This document shows, one piece after another, positions 21,760-33,790 of a stretch of DNA of 64,000 nucleotides (positions within the stretch are counted from its first letter, which is position 1; every line of letters begins with the position of its first letter). The notes beneath the pieces were generated by a model. The model worked only from the letters and a program-made list of their open reading frames with translations, made no database searches and was not told the origin of the DNA. A program made the position numbers and the translations under genes. The stretch covers positions 1-64,000 of the forward strand of contig JAGVSM010003663.1 in assembly GCA_022494885.1 (NCBI GenBank), in the 5' to 3' direction. Origin of the DNA: Micrasema longulum. Its lineage: Eukaryota > Arthropoda > Insecta > Trichoptera > Brachycentridae.

Positions 21760-22060
21760 GTCTATCGGTCACTTTGTTGAGACGTGAAGGACACAAACAA
21801 AACAGAATAAGATGCTACGTCGCTATAGACTTGCGGATCGTCTTTTTTCGCATGGCTATAGTTGAAGGTCCGGCAATTGACACAGGCTACTTTTATCCCA
21901 AAAAATATGTCGTTTCACCAGGAAATTCCTTAATATTAAATGACAAAACTAATTCATTAGCTTTCTCCCTAACACCATGCAAGCGAAGACGCAGGTAAAA
22001 ACTAGATTCAGTGGCTTAAGAGCAGACTGACGCTGCGCTTGCTCTCTTGATTTCTACCAA
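21760..22060 (+). repeat. Possible dispersed repeat edge
   Basis: A 74-codon open frame (21774-21998) includes YFYPKKYVVSPGNSLI and ends in an arginine-rich stretch. The nucleotide context GCGAAGACGCAGGTAAAAAC followed by TAG resembles ends of abundant insect (notably lepidopteran) repeats. I cannot confirm it, since there is no second copy in the window. Confidence 0.3.
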
Positions 22061-22349
22061 CCTTTTGAGCTAGAGTTTGTGATGATATTTCTGTTATATA
22101 TGTATGACTTTCGTTTATTTTTGGAAAATATAATTTGAATCACTACTACTAATCCAAAATCTTATAATAAAACCTAAAAGGCTTGATTTTATTATAATAA
22201 TACATATTTTTGTAGACAAATCTTTAATTAATAATAATGTGATAAAACACCATTGACAAAGGAACGACAATGGACTTATTCTACATGTTATATGTTGTTT
22301 TTTATACACTCACTTATAAAAACAATTTTACCACGAATTCATTCATTAG

Positions 22350-22599
22350 ACGTTGTAGAAATGATAATGGACTCAGAATAGATGTAGACATTTTTAACTG
22401 CTGAATGTTACACAGTGTGTAAAGTGGCCACTTAAACCAGCCATTGACAGGTCATAAGCCCTGTAGATGCCTAGACTTCTATATTACCTTCTCTTAAATG
22501 TTCTTCATCTCTGTTGTAATATGTTAATATAAACAGCTCCCTAGGGAGTTAAAGCCAGTTCTTGTCTATAAAAATTTGGACAAACTCAAAATATTGTTC
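22350..22599 (+). repeat. Family A copy with complete outer end
   Basis: TGTTACACAGTGTGTAAAG, GCCACTTAAACCAGCCATTG, GCCTAGACTTCTATATTACC, ATATAAACAGCTCCCTAGGG, then the outer end AAAAATTTGGACAAACTC and AAAATATTGTTC at 22598. Confidence 0.9.
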
Positions 22600-22875
22600 A
22601 TTTCTTTAGTTTTTTTTTAAAAAATTAACTTAACTTCTAAACACAGTTCTATATTTTATCACTTTCTATTGTTTTAAATTTATGTTGTTTATATACCCAT
22701 CTTCTTTTTTTTATACCAACTTTACTTCTAAACACTGTTCTATCTTTTGTTGCTTTATATTGTATTTTTAAAATTTAATGTTGTTTATATACTTTTGTTT
22801 TATATAACTTTCATGTATGTTAAAGCCTTATGGGCGTAAAAAATTAATAAAATGAAAAAATAAATTAAATTAAAA
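22600..22875 (+). mobile_element. Probable non-LTR 3' UTR with internal duplication
   Basis: A ~95-bp block (ACTTCTAAACACAGTTCTAT...GTTGTTTATATAC) occurs twice at about 22628-22700 and 22728-22792. The end GCCTTATGGGCGTAAAAAAT with AATAAAATG is LINE-like. Confidence 0.45.
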
Positions 22876-23109
22876 AAAATACACATTTGGATAAAAGGGG
22901 TTTTTAAATGAAAACACCGTTACGTTGAATACAAATCAGAAAAGGCGAGCTTATCTTTATTGTTCTTGGGTATACTAATGAGGGTGTAATAACAAGAAAG
23001 ATTGAGGAAAGTCACGCCCCTGGCACATTTAAGACGTCAGTAAAAATCCACACTGCACGGTAGAAAAACGCTATTTATTTATTTAGTCAAATAATTATTT
23101 TTATGTACA

Positions 23110-23885
23110 ATATTTTGACAAGGACTGGATTCAACTCCCTGGGGAGCAGTTTATATTAACATATTACAATAGAAATGAAAAACATTTAAGATAAGGTAAT
23201 ATATAAGTCTAGCATTCTACAGGGCTTATGACCGGACAATGGCGGGTTAAAGTGGCCACTTTACACACTGAGTAACATTCACCATTTTGTCCATATTTGA
23301 AAATCTATATTCCTTTAATTCTTTCTTCTGTTGATGTTTGTAAAGTGAGAGAACTAAAACCTTTATTTATGCGGGTGAGATTCATCTAATTGAATTATTT
23401 CACCCACATACTAGGCAACGCCTGAAAACCTTATTTTTTCAATTTCTATACTTCATCATGGACCAGGTGGATTTATTAACAATATTTTAAGTTTGTCCAT
23501 ATTTTTGTAGACAACGACTGGATTCAACTCCCAGGGGAGTAGTTTATATTTACATATTGCAACAGAAATGAAGAACATTTAAGATAATGTAATATATAAG
23601 TCTAGGCATCTACAGGGCTTATGACCTGTCAATGGCTGGTTTAAGTGGCGACTTTACACACTGAGCAACAGTCACCATTCTGCCCATATTTGAACATCCG
23701 TATTCCTTCAATTCTTTCATCTGTTAATGTTTGTGAAGTTAAAGAATGGTGAATGTTACTTAGTGTGTAAAGTGGCCACTTAAACCAGCCATTGACAGGT
23801 CATAAGCCCTGTAGATGCCTAGACTTCTATATTACCTTCTCTTAAATGTTCTTTATTTCTGTTGTAATATGTGAATATGTTTATG
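23110..23885. repeat. Family A array: two minus units plus an inverted third
   Basis: The landmark GACTGGATTCAACTCCC at 23117 recurs at 23510, a period of 393 bp. The first unit is complete. The second runs to AAGTTAAAG at 23744, where sequence flips to plus orientation (AATGGTGAATGTTACTTAG) and continues to about 23880. This is the best view of the unit structure in the window. Confidence 0.92.
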
Positions 23886-24730
23886 TACTTAAAGGTAGGA
23901 AAATGCATTAACCAGTTCACTCATCGATTTCATTTTGAAGGATTTTTACCCGAAAGTAACCGCTGAATCAATAAAAAATAAATGAAAAAAAAAATTATCG
24001 ATATTTAATTATTTTTTTTTATCATTTTTCATCACGATCATAATTTTACCGTGTCATGTGGATTTGGATGATACGTGAGAAATGAGCCTATTTGTTACTT
24101 ACTTGCCCCGGAGACGGCACGGTTTGTGAAATGTATCTTAGAAAGGATAATCAAGTTCGTTTTTTCAAATAAATTTCGCAAATATATTTCAGCAGCGATG
24201 AAAAGCATATTTGATTGGGGAATACATCTAGAATTTCAAGGAGAGGTTGGTTAATTATAGTAGGTTCACTGTACGTTTTAAATACAAAATGTTACAAGTT
24301 TAGGTCAATACCGTTAATTAAAAATAATAGAAAAGTTAATGCAGTTAAATTCAAGAAGAAAAATACATGTTATTTTAAGAATAATCTTGGTTCGTTTCAT
24401 ATAATTGACCATTATAATATGAAACACATTTTGAATAATATTTATACTCTTCATAAAATTCCACGCTTAACACTTTGAGCACCGGCCGAATACACATGGA
24501 CATTACCCTGTGCCCGGCCTATTTTTGTGAAATTTTATGCTTTGTGGGGGTTTTTAAAAATATCATAATTATGAAAATACTAAGTTGAATCAATTCTAGC
24601 TTCTTATTTTTATTTGAAACAATTTAATCAGTAATTTTTGCATGATAGTTTTGCCAACATTGGCCTTTATGGAGAGCCACATTGCAATGTTCGCACATAT
24701 ACCCACAGCGTCTCACTCCTTTTTTTGTGC

Positions 24731-24955
24731 TTTGTATCCCGGAGCCGTGTAAACACGTGATTATAATAACTACGCTTTGTGTCCCAGTCCTGTGTTTTCA
24801 CGTAGTTTACCAGCAGCGAAAAAGTACTAATAAAAGTCGCTAGATATAAATAAAATGTACTTTTTTGAACAGCTGGTAAATCACGTGAAACCACGCGATT
24901 GGGACACAACGCGTGGTTATATAATCACGTGTTTACACGGCTCCGGGATACAAAG
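24731..24955. repeat. Inverted repeat with 84-bp arms
   Basis: Arms 24731-24814 and 24872-24955 pair with few mismatches (for example TTTGTATCCCGGAGCCGTGT versus its complement), around a 57-bp spacer. The arms are richer in GC than their surroundings. The right arm directly abuts a LINE tail. It may be a MITE or a fold-back element. Confidence 0.8.
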
Positions 24956-25545
24956 TGTTAAGTCCCATATTACTAGTGTTGTAGATAAATCTAATAATAT
25001 GCTTGGATCTGTGCTTCAAAACTCTAGATATTTAAATAATACTACTGCAAATCACACGTTGCATGATGCACTAACCTGCAGTATACAAGAATACATTTGG
25101 AATACGCATCTCAGATATGGAATCCCCAGTATGTCATATATATAACAAGAATAGAATATATTCAAAACAAATTTATAAAGTACCTTAAATACAAAACCGG
25201 TATTTCTTATGGATCAACTCTCACTGCCTCCACCTACCATGGAATCACTTCTCTACAATACCGCAGAGTAGGTGCGGACCAACTACTGCTTTACAAAATT
25301 ATGACAGGAGTAGTTGACTGTACAGAACTACTAAGTTTAATAACAATACATGTGCCAGCCAGGATTTGTAGACGGTACCAACTGTTTCATGTACCAATAA
25401 GTAAAACATCGTATGTTAAAAATGCTTTTTTTCATAGGATTTTTTCAGTGTACAATACAAAATTACACAAACATCTTTTGAATTTTAAGATTTTTTTTGA
25501 TATTTTATCAAAATCATATTTATATGTAAATGCGAATTAACATTT
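24956..25545 (+). mobile_element. Jockey-like ORF2 C-terminus with one frameshift
   Basis: HITSVVDKSNNMLGSVLQNS, then (after a frame change near 25090) EYASQIWNPQYVIYITRIEY, IQNKFIKYLKYKTGISYG, LTSLQYRRVGADQLLLYKIM, DCTELLSLI, then a run rich in arginine and KTSYVKNAFFHRIFSVYNTK, ending in a stop at 25540. The LEYAS-xIWNPQ and QYRRxxADxxLLYKI blocks are characteristic of the region after the RT domain in Jockey-clade LINEs. One frame change separates the two open parts. Confidence 0.85.
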
Positions 25546-26229
25546 AACGGTTCATTTTTGGTGTCATGTAAGGTTACGCCGCGATCAATATTTGTGTACT
25601 TACAAGGGCGACATGTGCAAAAAATATTAAGATTACGGACTATAAAAAACTGTGGCTTAATAGCCCGTTTTACGACTATTAGAAATAATTTATTTTAAAC
25701 GAAAGGAGGAATTGCAAGGTGATTTCACACGGCTGCACGTAGGGGTCTAAATTTAGACTTGTGTGGGCACGGCGCGCGCTCATTTCAGTTGTATCTCTAG
25801 ATCGAATTCGTATATTCTGACAAACCAAATCAAAAACCTCCTTATAATGTGAGTTACGTATGTTATTTTGCATTCACTAAATAAAGATCCAAAAATACTC
25901 CTTGTCTATATTTATTTGAACGTATGAAGAACTTAACCGTAAAAACTGAGCTGGTTAGAATTTACTTCCTCATAGAGCACCTGTTTTCATAACGGCATAC
26001 CTACCAGTTTAGTTTAGCATCTCTAGCCTACCACTATTTAGTACTTAAATAAGCCCCGTGGGTTTGTTTCTAATATTGCACGTAGCGTGTTATATTAATG
26101 CCACTCGCAAGTCAGTGCTAAGGGCTTGCCTACGTAAAATTACCCTACCTAATACATTTAGGTCTAAAAAATAAATCCTGTCTCAATAGAGATTTTGAAC
26201 CCCTGAGAGAAATGTGGATGCCAAAGTTT

Positions 26230-26665
26230 AGACAAGAATAAAAGACGAGAAAAAAGAAGTAATTTAGAATTTAATTCAACAATTTGGTCACCTTATTACA
26301 ATGTTCATATGTTAAAGTTAGAAAGAGTACAACGTAAATTCCTTAGATTCGTCAATTACAAACTTAATATTCCCACTGAAAATATTGATTACGATAATTT
26401 ATTATGTACACTAAATATGTCAACTCTTTGTAAAAGAAGAATCATAAATGATTTATTAAATTTATATAAAATAGCAAATGGCGTAATGGACGTACCGGAA
26501 TTAACTAGTGTTATCAGCTTAAAAGTTCCTGTTCGAAATACTCAGCAGCTAACGGTATTTTTTTAATCTCCTGGCCGTCACAATTATTATTACAATTCAC
26601 CAATACCTAGACTACACCGGCTAGGTAACGAGTATGGTGGAGTTGATATATTTCGTGAGGGAGGA
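26230..26665 (+). mobile_element. Jockey-like ORF2 C-terminus, second family
   Basis: The frame reads NLEFNSTIWSPYYNVHMLK, LERVQRKFLRFVNYKLN, LCTLNMSTLCKRRIINDLLN, LYKIANGVMDVPELTSVI, then a stop at 26565, followed by shifted pieces (SPIPRLHRLGNEYGGVDIF). It is the same region as 24956-25545 but diverged enough to be another family. Confidence 0.82.
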
Positions 26666-26819
26666 GAAAAGACAAACTCAAATATTCAGGAAGTGACATT
26701 TCATACGTGATTTGAACGTACATAAAGACATAAGTGGGTAGGTTATTCCACAATCAAGCAGCCGCTACTGTGAAACAGGAGGCAAGAAAATTAGGGTGAT
26801 GAAATGTTCTTTTTTTTTA

Positions 26820-26945
26820 AGTTTTATTTATTTTAACAAATCAGTAACATACATAATTGTATTTTTATTCCCGCAAAGCCGAAGCTTGTCTGCGGGTTAA
26901 ATTTTTTTATTTAAAAAAAAAATTATAAGTAAGTTCATAGTTTAA
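26820..26945 (-). mobile_element. SINE or LINE 3' tail
   Basis: On the minus strand AATTTAACCCGCAGACAAGC, TTCGGCTTTGCGGGAAT, then AAAATAAATAAAAC. The GCGGGTTAA block with an adjoining hairpin also ends the SINE at 20528-20750. Confidence 0.4.
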
Positions 26946-27199
26946 TAATAAATGAAGAATAAAATATGTTTATATGCACCCTTAAGTTTCACTTTTATTT
27001 ATTCATTTATCCATTTATTAGTTTATACATACAATGTTACAAAATGGCACAAAAAACACTCTGGCAAATTCTGCTAGTACTAGGAGTAGGCTCAGTATAT
27101 GAAGGGTCGGCAAGCCAGAAATATTAATACGCCTAATGTTGCAATCGGTTCCTATATGGGCAAATGCCTGTTCTAAGAAACCGATTTGTTGCGGCAAAT

Positions 27200-27460
27200 A
27201 TGGTTTACGAATATTTTTCCCATAAATAAAAAAAACAATATTGAAGAAATAAAAAAAAAACAGTTATAGCCCAAAAGAGAAGAAAAGAAAAAAAAAAGTT
27301 TACATTAAATGTAAAAATACAATTAAATACACAAATATAAAGCATACATACTTCGTACATACATATACACATACATACATATATACACACATATACATAC
27401 ATATACATATATATACACACATTCATACACAATATATATGCACATGCGAAAATACAATAA
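27200..27460 (-). repeat. (CATA)n/(TA)n microsatellite within a LINE 3' UTR
   Basis: The tract at 27345-27440 is a compound CATACATA/TATACACA repeat. Similar tracts sit in LINE-like 3' UTRs at 39070-39230, 46010-46140, 57100-57150 and 59150-59250. The 75-codon minus-strand open frame through it (tyrosine and cysteine rich) is an artefact of the repeat. Confidence 0.6.
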
Positions 27461-27479
27461 ATTTATATATGATTCAATG

Positions 27480-27805
27480 GGATAGCATAATATTTAGATT
27501 ACTATCTTCAATAAATTCTCCGATTCCTTACTTCCAATGTCTGTCAACCAAATTTTTAAATTTCCCCTCAAAACTGATGGTTTATCAGATTTCTACTTGC
27601 TATTTTTAATATTTTTTTCAATTGAATTTAGGTTTTTTTCCTCACGATTTTTAGCTGGTATTAAATTATACAGGTTCTCTCGTTACTTTAACGAAGAGAT
27701 GGTCCGTGTTGTGATAGATCTCTCAGATAAACGGACGAAGTGGGATTATTTTAAATATCGTGAAGAAGTGATCGAATATGAATGTTTCTTCTATGCCTGA
27801 TACTT
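27480..27805 (-). mobile_element. Non-LTR ORF2 C-terminus related to family C1
   Basis: On the minus strand 27655-27800 matches the C1 family (CACTTCTTCACGATATTTAA, TTATCTGAGAGATC, TATCACAACACGGACCATCT, AGTAACGAGAGAACC), then a reading like NLYNLIPAKNREEKNL and LRGNLKIWLTDIGS leads into the microsatellite-bearing 3' UTR. The downstream part differs from 54800-55580, so this copy may be a recombinant or a sister family. Confidence 0.6.
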
Positions 27806-27974
27806 AGCCAGTGTTGTTACGAGCGTTATTCGGTTGTGTTATTTAGCAACACATAATAGTTTAACTCCTCTAACTAAACTTTGAAGCATTTTCTGTTAAA
27901 AATTTTGAACAATTTTGCCAATAGTCTCTGTCTCTTAGAGCACATTTCAATAAAATGTCATTCATTCAATTTTT

Positions 27975-28105
27975 TATTCTCCCGCTTACATTGATTTTGA
28001 TCATTTTTGCTACATAGGGTACAATGGTCAGTCTCACGCTTCAGACGCCAGTCCGGGATCAATGAATTATTGCCTTGGAAAACCACCTCTAACGCTGTAG
28101 CCGGA
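27975..28105 (-). repeat. Family B SINE-like repeat
   Basis: On the minus strand GGACTGGCGTCTGAAGCGTG, AGACTGACCATTGTACCC and AAAAATGATCAAAATC align with the blocks listed for 340-870 and 48440-48550. Confidence 0.5.
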
Positions 28106-28219
28106 TAAAAAGTGAAGAAATCATACGATTTGGTCATTTTAAAATGCCGTATTTTTTTCAAAATCTTGTCGTTAAAATAAACATTATGTAAATACGTTAG
28201 AAAAATATCATGCTCCAAA

Positions 28220-29940
28220 GGCTTATATAATTAAAATATAATGACTTTTTTCTAAAATTTTAAATTTAAATAGAATTTAGCTAAAATCAAACCCTCTCTT
28301 ACAATACACCGCTAACACATGTCTCAATAATTTGTCTCACTCTGTTCCATTGAAATATTAAGTATTGTATCTCTGTCAACTCATTTTTTAAATGTATAAA
28401 TTAGCCCTACACTGTATAATATTCACCAGTCTGTAGATGCCCATTAGAGGGTAAAAGCGCTACTTGGTCAAACAAATAAGTGGTAGTGTACAAGTATTTT
28501 AAAATTTATAACTTTTATGTAAATATAACTTATCACATTAAATTAAAGTTCGTTGGTACTCATAAAAAAATAAATATTGAAATAAAATTTGTTTACCAAT
28601 TTATAGGTAATAGATTAAGCTGTAAAAAAACATATCAAATTTTGGTTTTTAAAAAAAAATACATTCTTTTAAAACTGCAATAATTTTGTGCTTCTTTTTC
28701 TTCAATTCTGATTTTAATTATGCCTTCAATAATCGTTCATAAAAATTGAAACCGTTAAATTGTTTTAATTCTAGCCCTTTTTTGTGGAATAATACATATT
28801 TTTAAGGATGGCAAAGCTGCTTCTTATCGCTGTAGTTCGTTTAACTGTCACCTACTACGCCTGCATATAAAAGATGCTAGTCTTCTTCGCAAAGAGTTTC
28901 TCCATCTCTGTTGAAATCTGTCGACGGCTGTTTTTCCTGTCTATCCCTACTGGTTCACAGCATGCGATTGCAGTTAATGCAACATAATAATCTTTTATGG
29001 CTTTTTAATTGACTTGTATGGAGACACAGGTTTTTACAAGCTATTTAATTTCTTTAACTGTTGATCGCGATGTCACAATATCACTAATTATCCAGAAATC
29101 AACAAGAGCAAAGCTTCGGTTCTTTAATAAATATCGTGATTAATTGATAATAACTTAGGTTTTACATTAAATTCGATTGCTCTTGCGAAAAAGCGTGATG
29201 AGAGTGGTACAATGAATTTTCCCACTATTTTCGAGGCTTGGATCTGGATCCAGGGTCAATAATATCAGATTTCATATTTTTCTTGCCACCATTTGGTATT
29301 GGCTCAATTTCAATCAAAAAACTTCTTAATGATTATGATAAAATTATAAATAAACTTATCAATGAAACTTCATGGTTTAGTTTTACTTTTTATTATTTTG
29401 ACCAACGAGCGCTTGTGCCTAAGTAGGCATCTTCAAGACAGGAGAATTGTTTACAACGTTTACAGTTTTTGTACTATTTTTAACAAATTTTTGAGATAAG
29501 ATCAAATAATTATTTTAAAAGGAGACAAAAGGGGGATAAGTTTATTTATAATTTTATCATAATCATTAACTACGGAGTTTTATCAAGAAATATCAACAAA
29601 AAACATCGATTATACTAAAAAAACTTGTGTATATAACTATTTTATCGTAGCTCCGTTTAGACGTGAAGGAAATAATACAACAAACACATTTTTGCATTTA
29701 TGTTATTAGTATGAATGGATGAATTGAGGTTTGTTAAGTAGTAATTTTACACAACCAAGCGAGCGACAGCTTTACGCAAAACTGATCGCTAGGAGTGAAT
29801 TTCTGAAATAAATGACTTAAAAATAGCTGAAACTACTTTAAAATGTCCAAACATGTACCGATAGTGATAAGATACATCAAATGCATTATTATATAAGAGA
29901 CATATGAGTTATTTTACACCTTGACAATTTGTGCCCTCAG
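28220..29940. other. AT-rich DNA, nothing recognised
   Basis: No assignable element. Short open frames (28480-28683, 29238-29426) have lysine/phenylalanine-rich, low-information translations. The phrase ATCAAGAAATATCAACAAAA at about 29582 is repeated near 34388, suggesting an unclassified dispersed repeat. Confidence 0.35.
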
Positions 29941-29949
29941 CGAGCAAAG

Positions 29950-30050
29950 GGTCAAACCAGCTAATGACAAGTCATAAGCCCTGTAAATGCCTTGACTTTC
30001 ATATTCTCATCTTAAAATGTTCTCGATTTCTAAAACGATAACATTACATT
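29950..30050 (+). repeat. Family A fragment
   Basis: GTCAAACCAGCTAATGACAA, GTCATAAGCCCTGTAAATGC and CTTAAAATGTTCTCGATTTC match the body of family A, truncated at both ends. Confidence 0.75.
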
Positions 30051-30536
30051 TTTATGTATTTATTCCCATAGTTGTAAAAAAAAACTTTTAATTCCCCAAC
30101 TAATAATTTCAGCAAAAATATTCATTCTGTCACTCTCCGCTGTAATATTTTTGAAAAAATAAACCATTCGATATTTTTAAAGGCAGAAAATACTTTAGCA
30201 CGCTAAAAATTGATTAATCAACAAGTTGTTTGAATCAAATACAGTTTATATCCGACTTAACTGAAATAAAATTTCATGGGTTAATATAATTTTATTACCC
30301 ATAAACTGTTATGCTTCAAATTTATATTAATGTTATAATAATAATGTTTGATCGTCAGATCTCGTAAAAGTTTAAATTCCGGGTGTTAAAAAATTAAACT
30401 GATGAAAAACTATTAAATGTTCCGTATGTAAAAAAAATTGTTTTAACCTCGTTAATACCAGCTAAAAAATTTAGTTTTTTAAACACTTTTTTTTATCAAG
30501 TATTTTTTTCGTTTAATTAATTTTTTTTTTTCAGAT

Positions 30537-30605
30537 ATTCTTCATTAAGAATATTTTGTGATCTTCTAAATGTTTGAAAACAAGGTCTGGATTTCACCAC
30601 CTAGG
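30537..30605 (-). repeat. Family A end fragment, interrupted
   Basis: AAGAATATTTTGTGATCTTC, AAATGTTTGAAAACAAGG and TCTGGATTTCACCACCTAGG are a diverged family A end. It stops abruptly where a hAT-like terminus begins. Confidence 0.6.
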
Positions 30606-30770
30606 GCAGTGGTGGCCAGCGTTTTGTATACCATGTGCCAATTTTTTTACGTACAAGGTCAGATGCGCCATACAACTTGAACTTATTTTACCTTCTTACA
30701 TTCACGTTGGGGGTTGTAAAATAGAAATAGGAACTGCTTCGCTTATGAGAGGAAAATGAATACCTCAATC
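30605..30770 (+). mobile_element. Possible hAT-like 5' terminus
   Basis: CAGTGGTGGCCAGCG followed by TATACCATGTGCCA resembles the CAGKGGTGGCCA terminal repeats common in hAT transposons. It lies exactly at the break of a family A end. I could not find the matching 3' terminus or an 8-bp duplication. Confidence 0.35.
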
Positions 30771-30779
30771 ACGGAATTC

Positions 30780-32065
30780 AATTTATTCATTTACGTAATG
30801 GCGCCTATTTTAAAATAATGGCCACATGAATACAATGCGCAACATTCAATTTACTTACAATAAAACGGCTGATACGAGCGTATGAAAAACCGCTGAGAAA
30901 CATGGAATTAGTTCATGACCTCAAAATATCACAATGAAATAAAATTAACGCAGAAAAATAACTATATAGTGGTAGCATTTTTAGTTACTCAGTTTGGATA
31001 AGCTTTGCCAGCTCCATCATGTAGTTACTAACTGATGTAAAAAATTAACGTAGTTACTCTATCTATTAATCTGTTTATACGACATGTAATAAATGCGCAT
31101 CAATGCATATCATCGTATTCTTATGTCAACCTCTAACAAAATTGATGCTCCCATACTTTCCACCAGAAGCAAATCCTATAGATATATGTTCAAACTTAGG
31201 CAGAATGTTATATGTTAACGAATACCACTGCAATAAATTAAAAAAAATATACGTCTAAATTTCGCTCAACAATGTTTGGCAAAAAGTCTCTTTAAAACAT
31301 CGGCTGCTTCCAATTTAATGTAACTGTATGATAAAAAAGAAAATTTATGTAAATCCCGAAGTGTAGCGCTTAAAAAGGTGTTATTTCAATATTTTTAATA
31401 GTTATAGTTTATAATATGGCTTCTTAGAAATACTGTTTTAATACCATGTGTTGATGTTAAAAATATGTTTTTTTTACTCTGCCAGATTGTGTTTAATTGA
31501 TATTACGGATTGTCACAAAATTTTTTGTAGTATCTACCGTCCCAAACGAGTTTTTTTTAGTGGTATTATATTTGATATCAATTAATGGTTATGTTAAATA
31601 ATAAATAACACGTTTAAAAAAGCTCCTAGTTTCGAACCCCGCTCTTCTACAAACTTATTTCATTTTTCTAGCACAAACTCTCAACGACTAAAATATTTTA
31701 TTTCTTTATTTTAAAATGTGTTGCATACATAAATGTACAATCATATTTATTTCGAGGGAATCTATATGAAAACTTTTTATCCGCAAATTAAAATGGAGTG
31801 TTTTCTGGTAAGTTAGTCTCCGATCAGAGATTTTTTATATCATACATATTTATAAATAGTTCTATACCAATATAAAAATAACAGAAACAAAAACTGCTTA
31901 ATTGAAAAATGAATAGCTAACAAAATTTTAAAAATTTTTAATAAAAAAATATAAACTTTAGAGTTTTTTTTATTAATTAATATATTTACATAAAATGATA
32001 CGTGTTTTTTATATTTTTTTATATTTCACTATCACAATCTACCTTATATATTTATTTAATAGTAA
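30780..32065. other. AT-rich DNA, weak repeat traces
   Basis: A family A-like phrase (ATATATGTTCAAACTTAGGC) occurs near 31190, and a B-box-like TTTCGAACCCCG at about 31630, both isolated. No coding signal seen. Confidence 0.3.
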
Positions 32066-32069
32066 AACT

Positions 32070-32265
32070 GTAACTTTCCAAAAAGGAAACTAGCTCGTGT
32101 ACTTGGAGAGTGGCTTACACTGTTATAGTTATTTAGATTATCATAAATATAGACTGATCATCTTACCTTCATGTAACAAAAATCATCAAGATACGCTGCG
32201 ATTTGTGTACCAATGCATAATTAGGTGTGGCAAGGTAACGATGATGATGATGATGAAATATATGC
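32070..32265 (+). repeat. Family B SINE-like repeat with (GAT)n tail
   Basis: TCCAAAAAGGAAACTAGCTC, AGACTGATCATCTTACCTTC, GATACGCTGCGATTTGTG and ACCAATGCATAATTAGG lead into GATGATGATGATGATG at 32240-32256. The clearest 3' end of the family. Confidence 0.6.
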
Positions 32266-32269
32266 TAAG

Positions 32270-33590
32270 AATACATAATGTCACCTCAACATAAATAATA
32301 TAGTCATTTATTTACAATATGTGTACCAACTAAATGAAGTAATACATTTATTTGTCTCTAAATTAAATTTTCGAAAAAAACCTTGGCGACGCTATTTATG
32401 AGTGCATGGCATTAAAATTCAAATATTAAAATTAAAAAAGAAACTTTGATCACTTTCTTTAAAAATTACATTTTCAAATGCTCTTTTTTTAACCAGCGTT
32501 AAGAGGTTAGCAAGGTCATTAAATTAGCCAATTAAATCATGTGCATTCATCACGATTTTTTTTTAAAACGTAGGTCGGTACTTACTCGTACTTGTTATGA
32601 ACCGGGTATTTTAATGCGTTGCACGATAACTGTAATTAATATTTATTATCTTGTGGTAGCATTACCATTGAATCAAAAAAAATGTATATTAATCTAAAGG
32701 ATTACTTTTTTGCACGTTAATATATTTATTATATTGCTAATTTAAATATAACATGTTATCTTTTTTCCAATTACTAGAGAATTCCATCCAGAATTTTCAT
32801 TTAAAATATAATAATTTAATTGAAAATTTAACCTTATCAGTCCCAAATTGGTTGTTTTAATTATTATTTTTAATGTTTAATGTACTTTTTTACAGTACAT
32901 AGAATACAAACATAACATAAAACCGAATAACGTAATAAGAAAAAAAAACACATACGCATAGCCTGTGTGATACATGATTTTATTAGTTTTACGTTAAAGC
33001 ACGTACACAATAAAGTATAAATAATATAAGAAACAAAAAATAAATCTAAAAGAAGAAATTAAAACTCAAATTTCCTAAAAATAAGTATCTCTAACAAATT
33101 CTTGTAATTTGTTTATGAAGAATTCATTCACAATCTAGAGACGGTCGACAATATACGGTGAGGGCTGTATTTATTTTTCCATTTTAGTAAAACTTATATG
33201 AAGGGTATTTGAGTGGTAAAATGTGATTGTAGTTATATTTAGACTATCGGTAATTTATGTGTTCAGAAAAGATGTTATACCATCGTGTAAGGTATATTTA
33301 GAAGGTTCTGTATGCCTAATTTACCTCGGTTGTCGGTAAATAGAAGGGAATGATTTATTTTTGCTAATTATCTATAAGAACTATTGTCTTGTGTTTTTCT
33401 GAATTCGGTAAAATGAAAAATTCACAAAAAAAACGTTTTTTTTGTAATCGTGCTTGAAGTCGAGACAAACAAGTATCTGGTAGTAAGTAATTATCTGGTA
33501 ATGGTTCCTTTGGATTTTTTTCGTATTTTTATTCTGTGTGTACTAAGGGAACTGTTTGTAAATTTCACTTGAAATAATATAACTGCTCTA
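32270..33590. other. AT-rich DNA, nothing recognised
   Basis: No open frame above background and no repeat shared with the rest of the window. Confidence 0.35.
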
Positions 33591-33599
33591 CTATTTATG

Positions 33600-33790
33600 T
33601 AAAATCACTGAAATAAATTTAATATGCTGACCGGTTTCAGAACAAAACTTTTTCTTTTCAAGGCTTAAATTTATTTGATTGATTTTATTTATTTATTTAA
33701 TTATTCATTCAAAATTACAAAATTAAATATTTATGAACTTATTAAGGCTTTTAGGCTATGCCCGTGTCAAGCCACAATAAATAACAATTA
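33600..33790 (-). repeat. GAAACCGGTC motif and LINE-like 3' end
   Basis: GACCGGTTTCAGAAC (33628-33642) is the reverse of the GAAACCGGTC motif also found in the palindrome at 39361-39570. It is followed by TTTATTTATTTAATTATTC and by GGCTTTTAGGCTATGCCC, which read on the minus strand as a LINE 3' end with AAATAAATAAA. Confidence 0.4.

Noticed and set aside
23110..23885. CRISPR-like array
   Set aside because: Units are ~393 bp without short direct repeats and unique spacers, and the genome is eukaryotic in character.
27205..27432. Tyrosine/cysteine/methionine-rich 75-codon frame
   Set aside because: It is a translation of a CATA/TA microsatellite.
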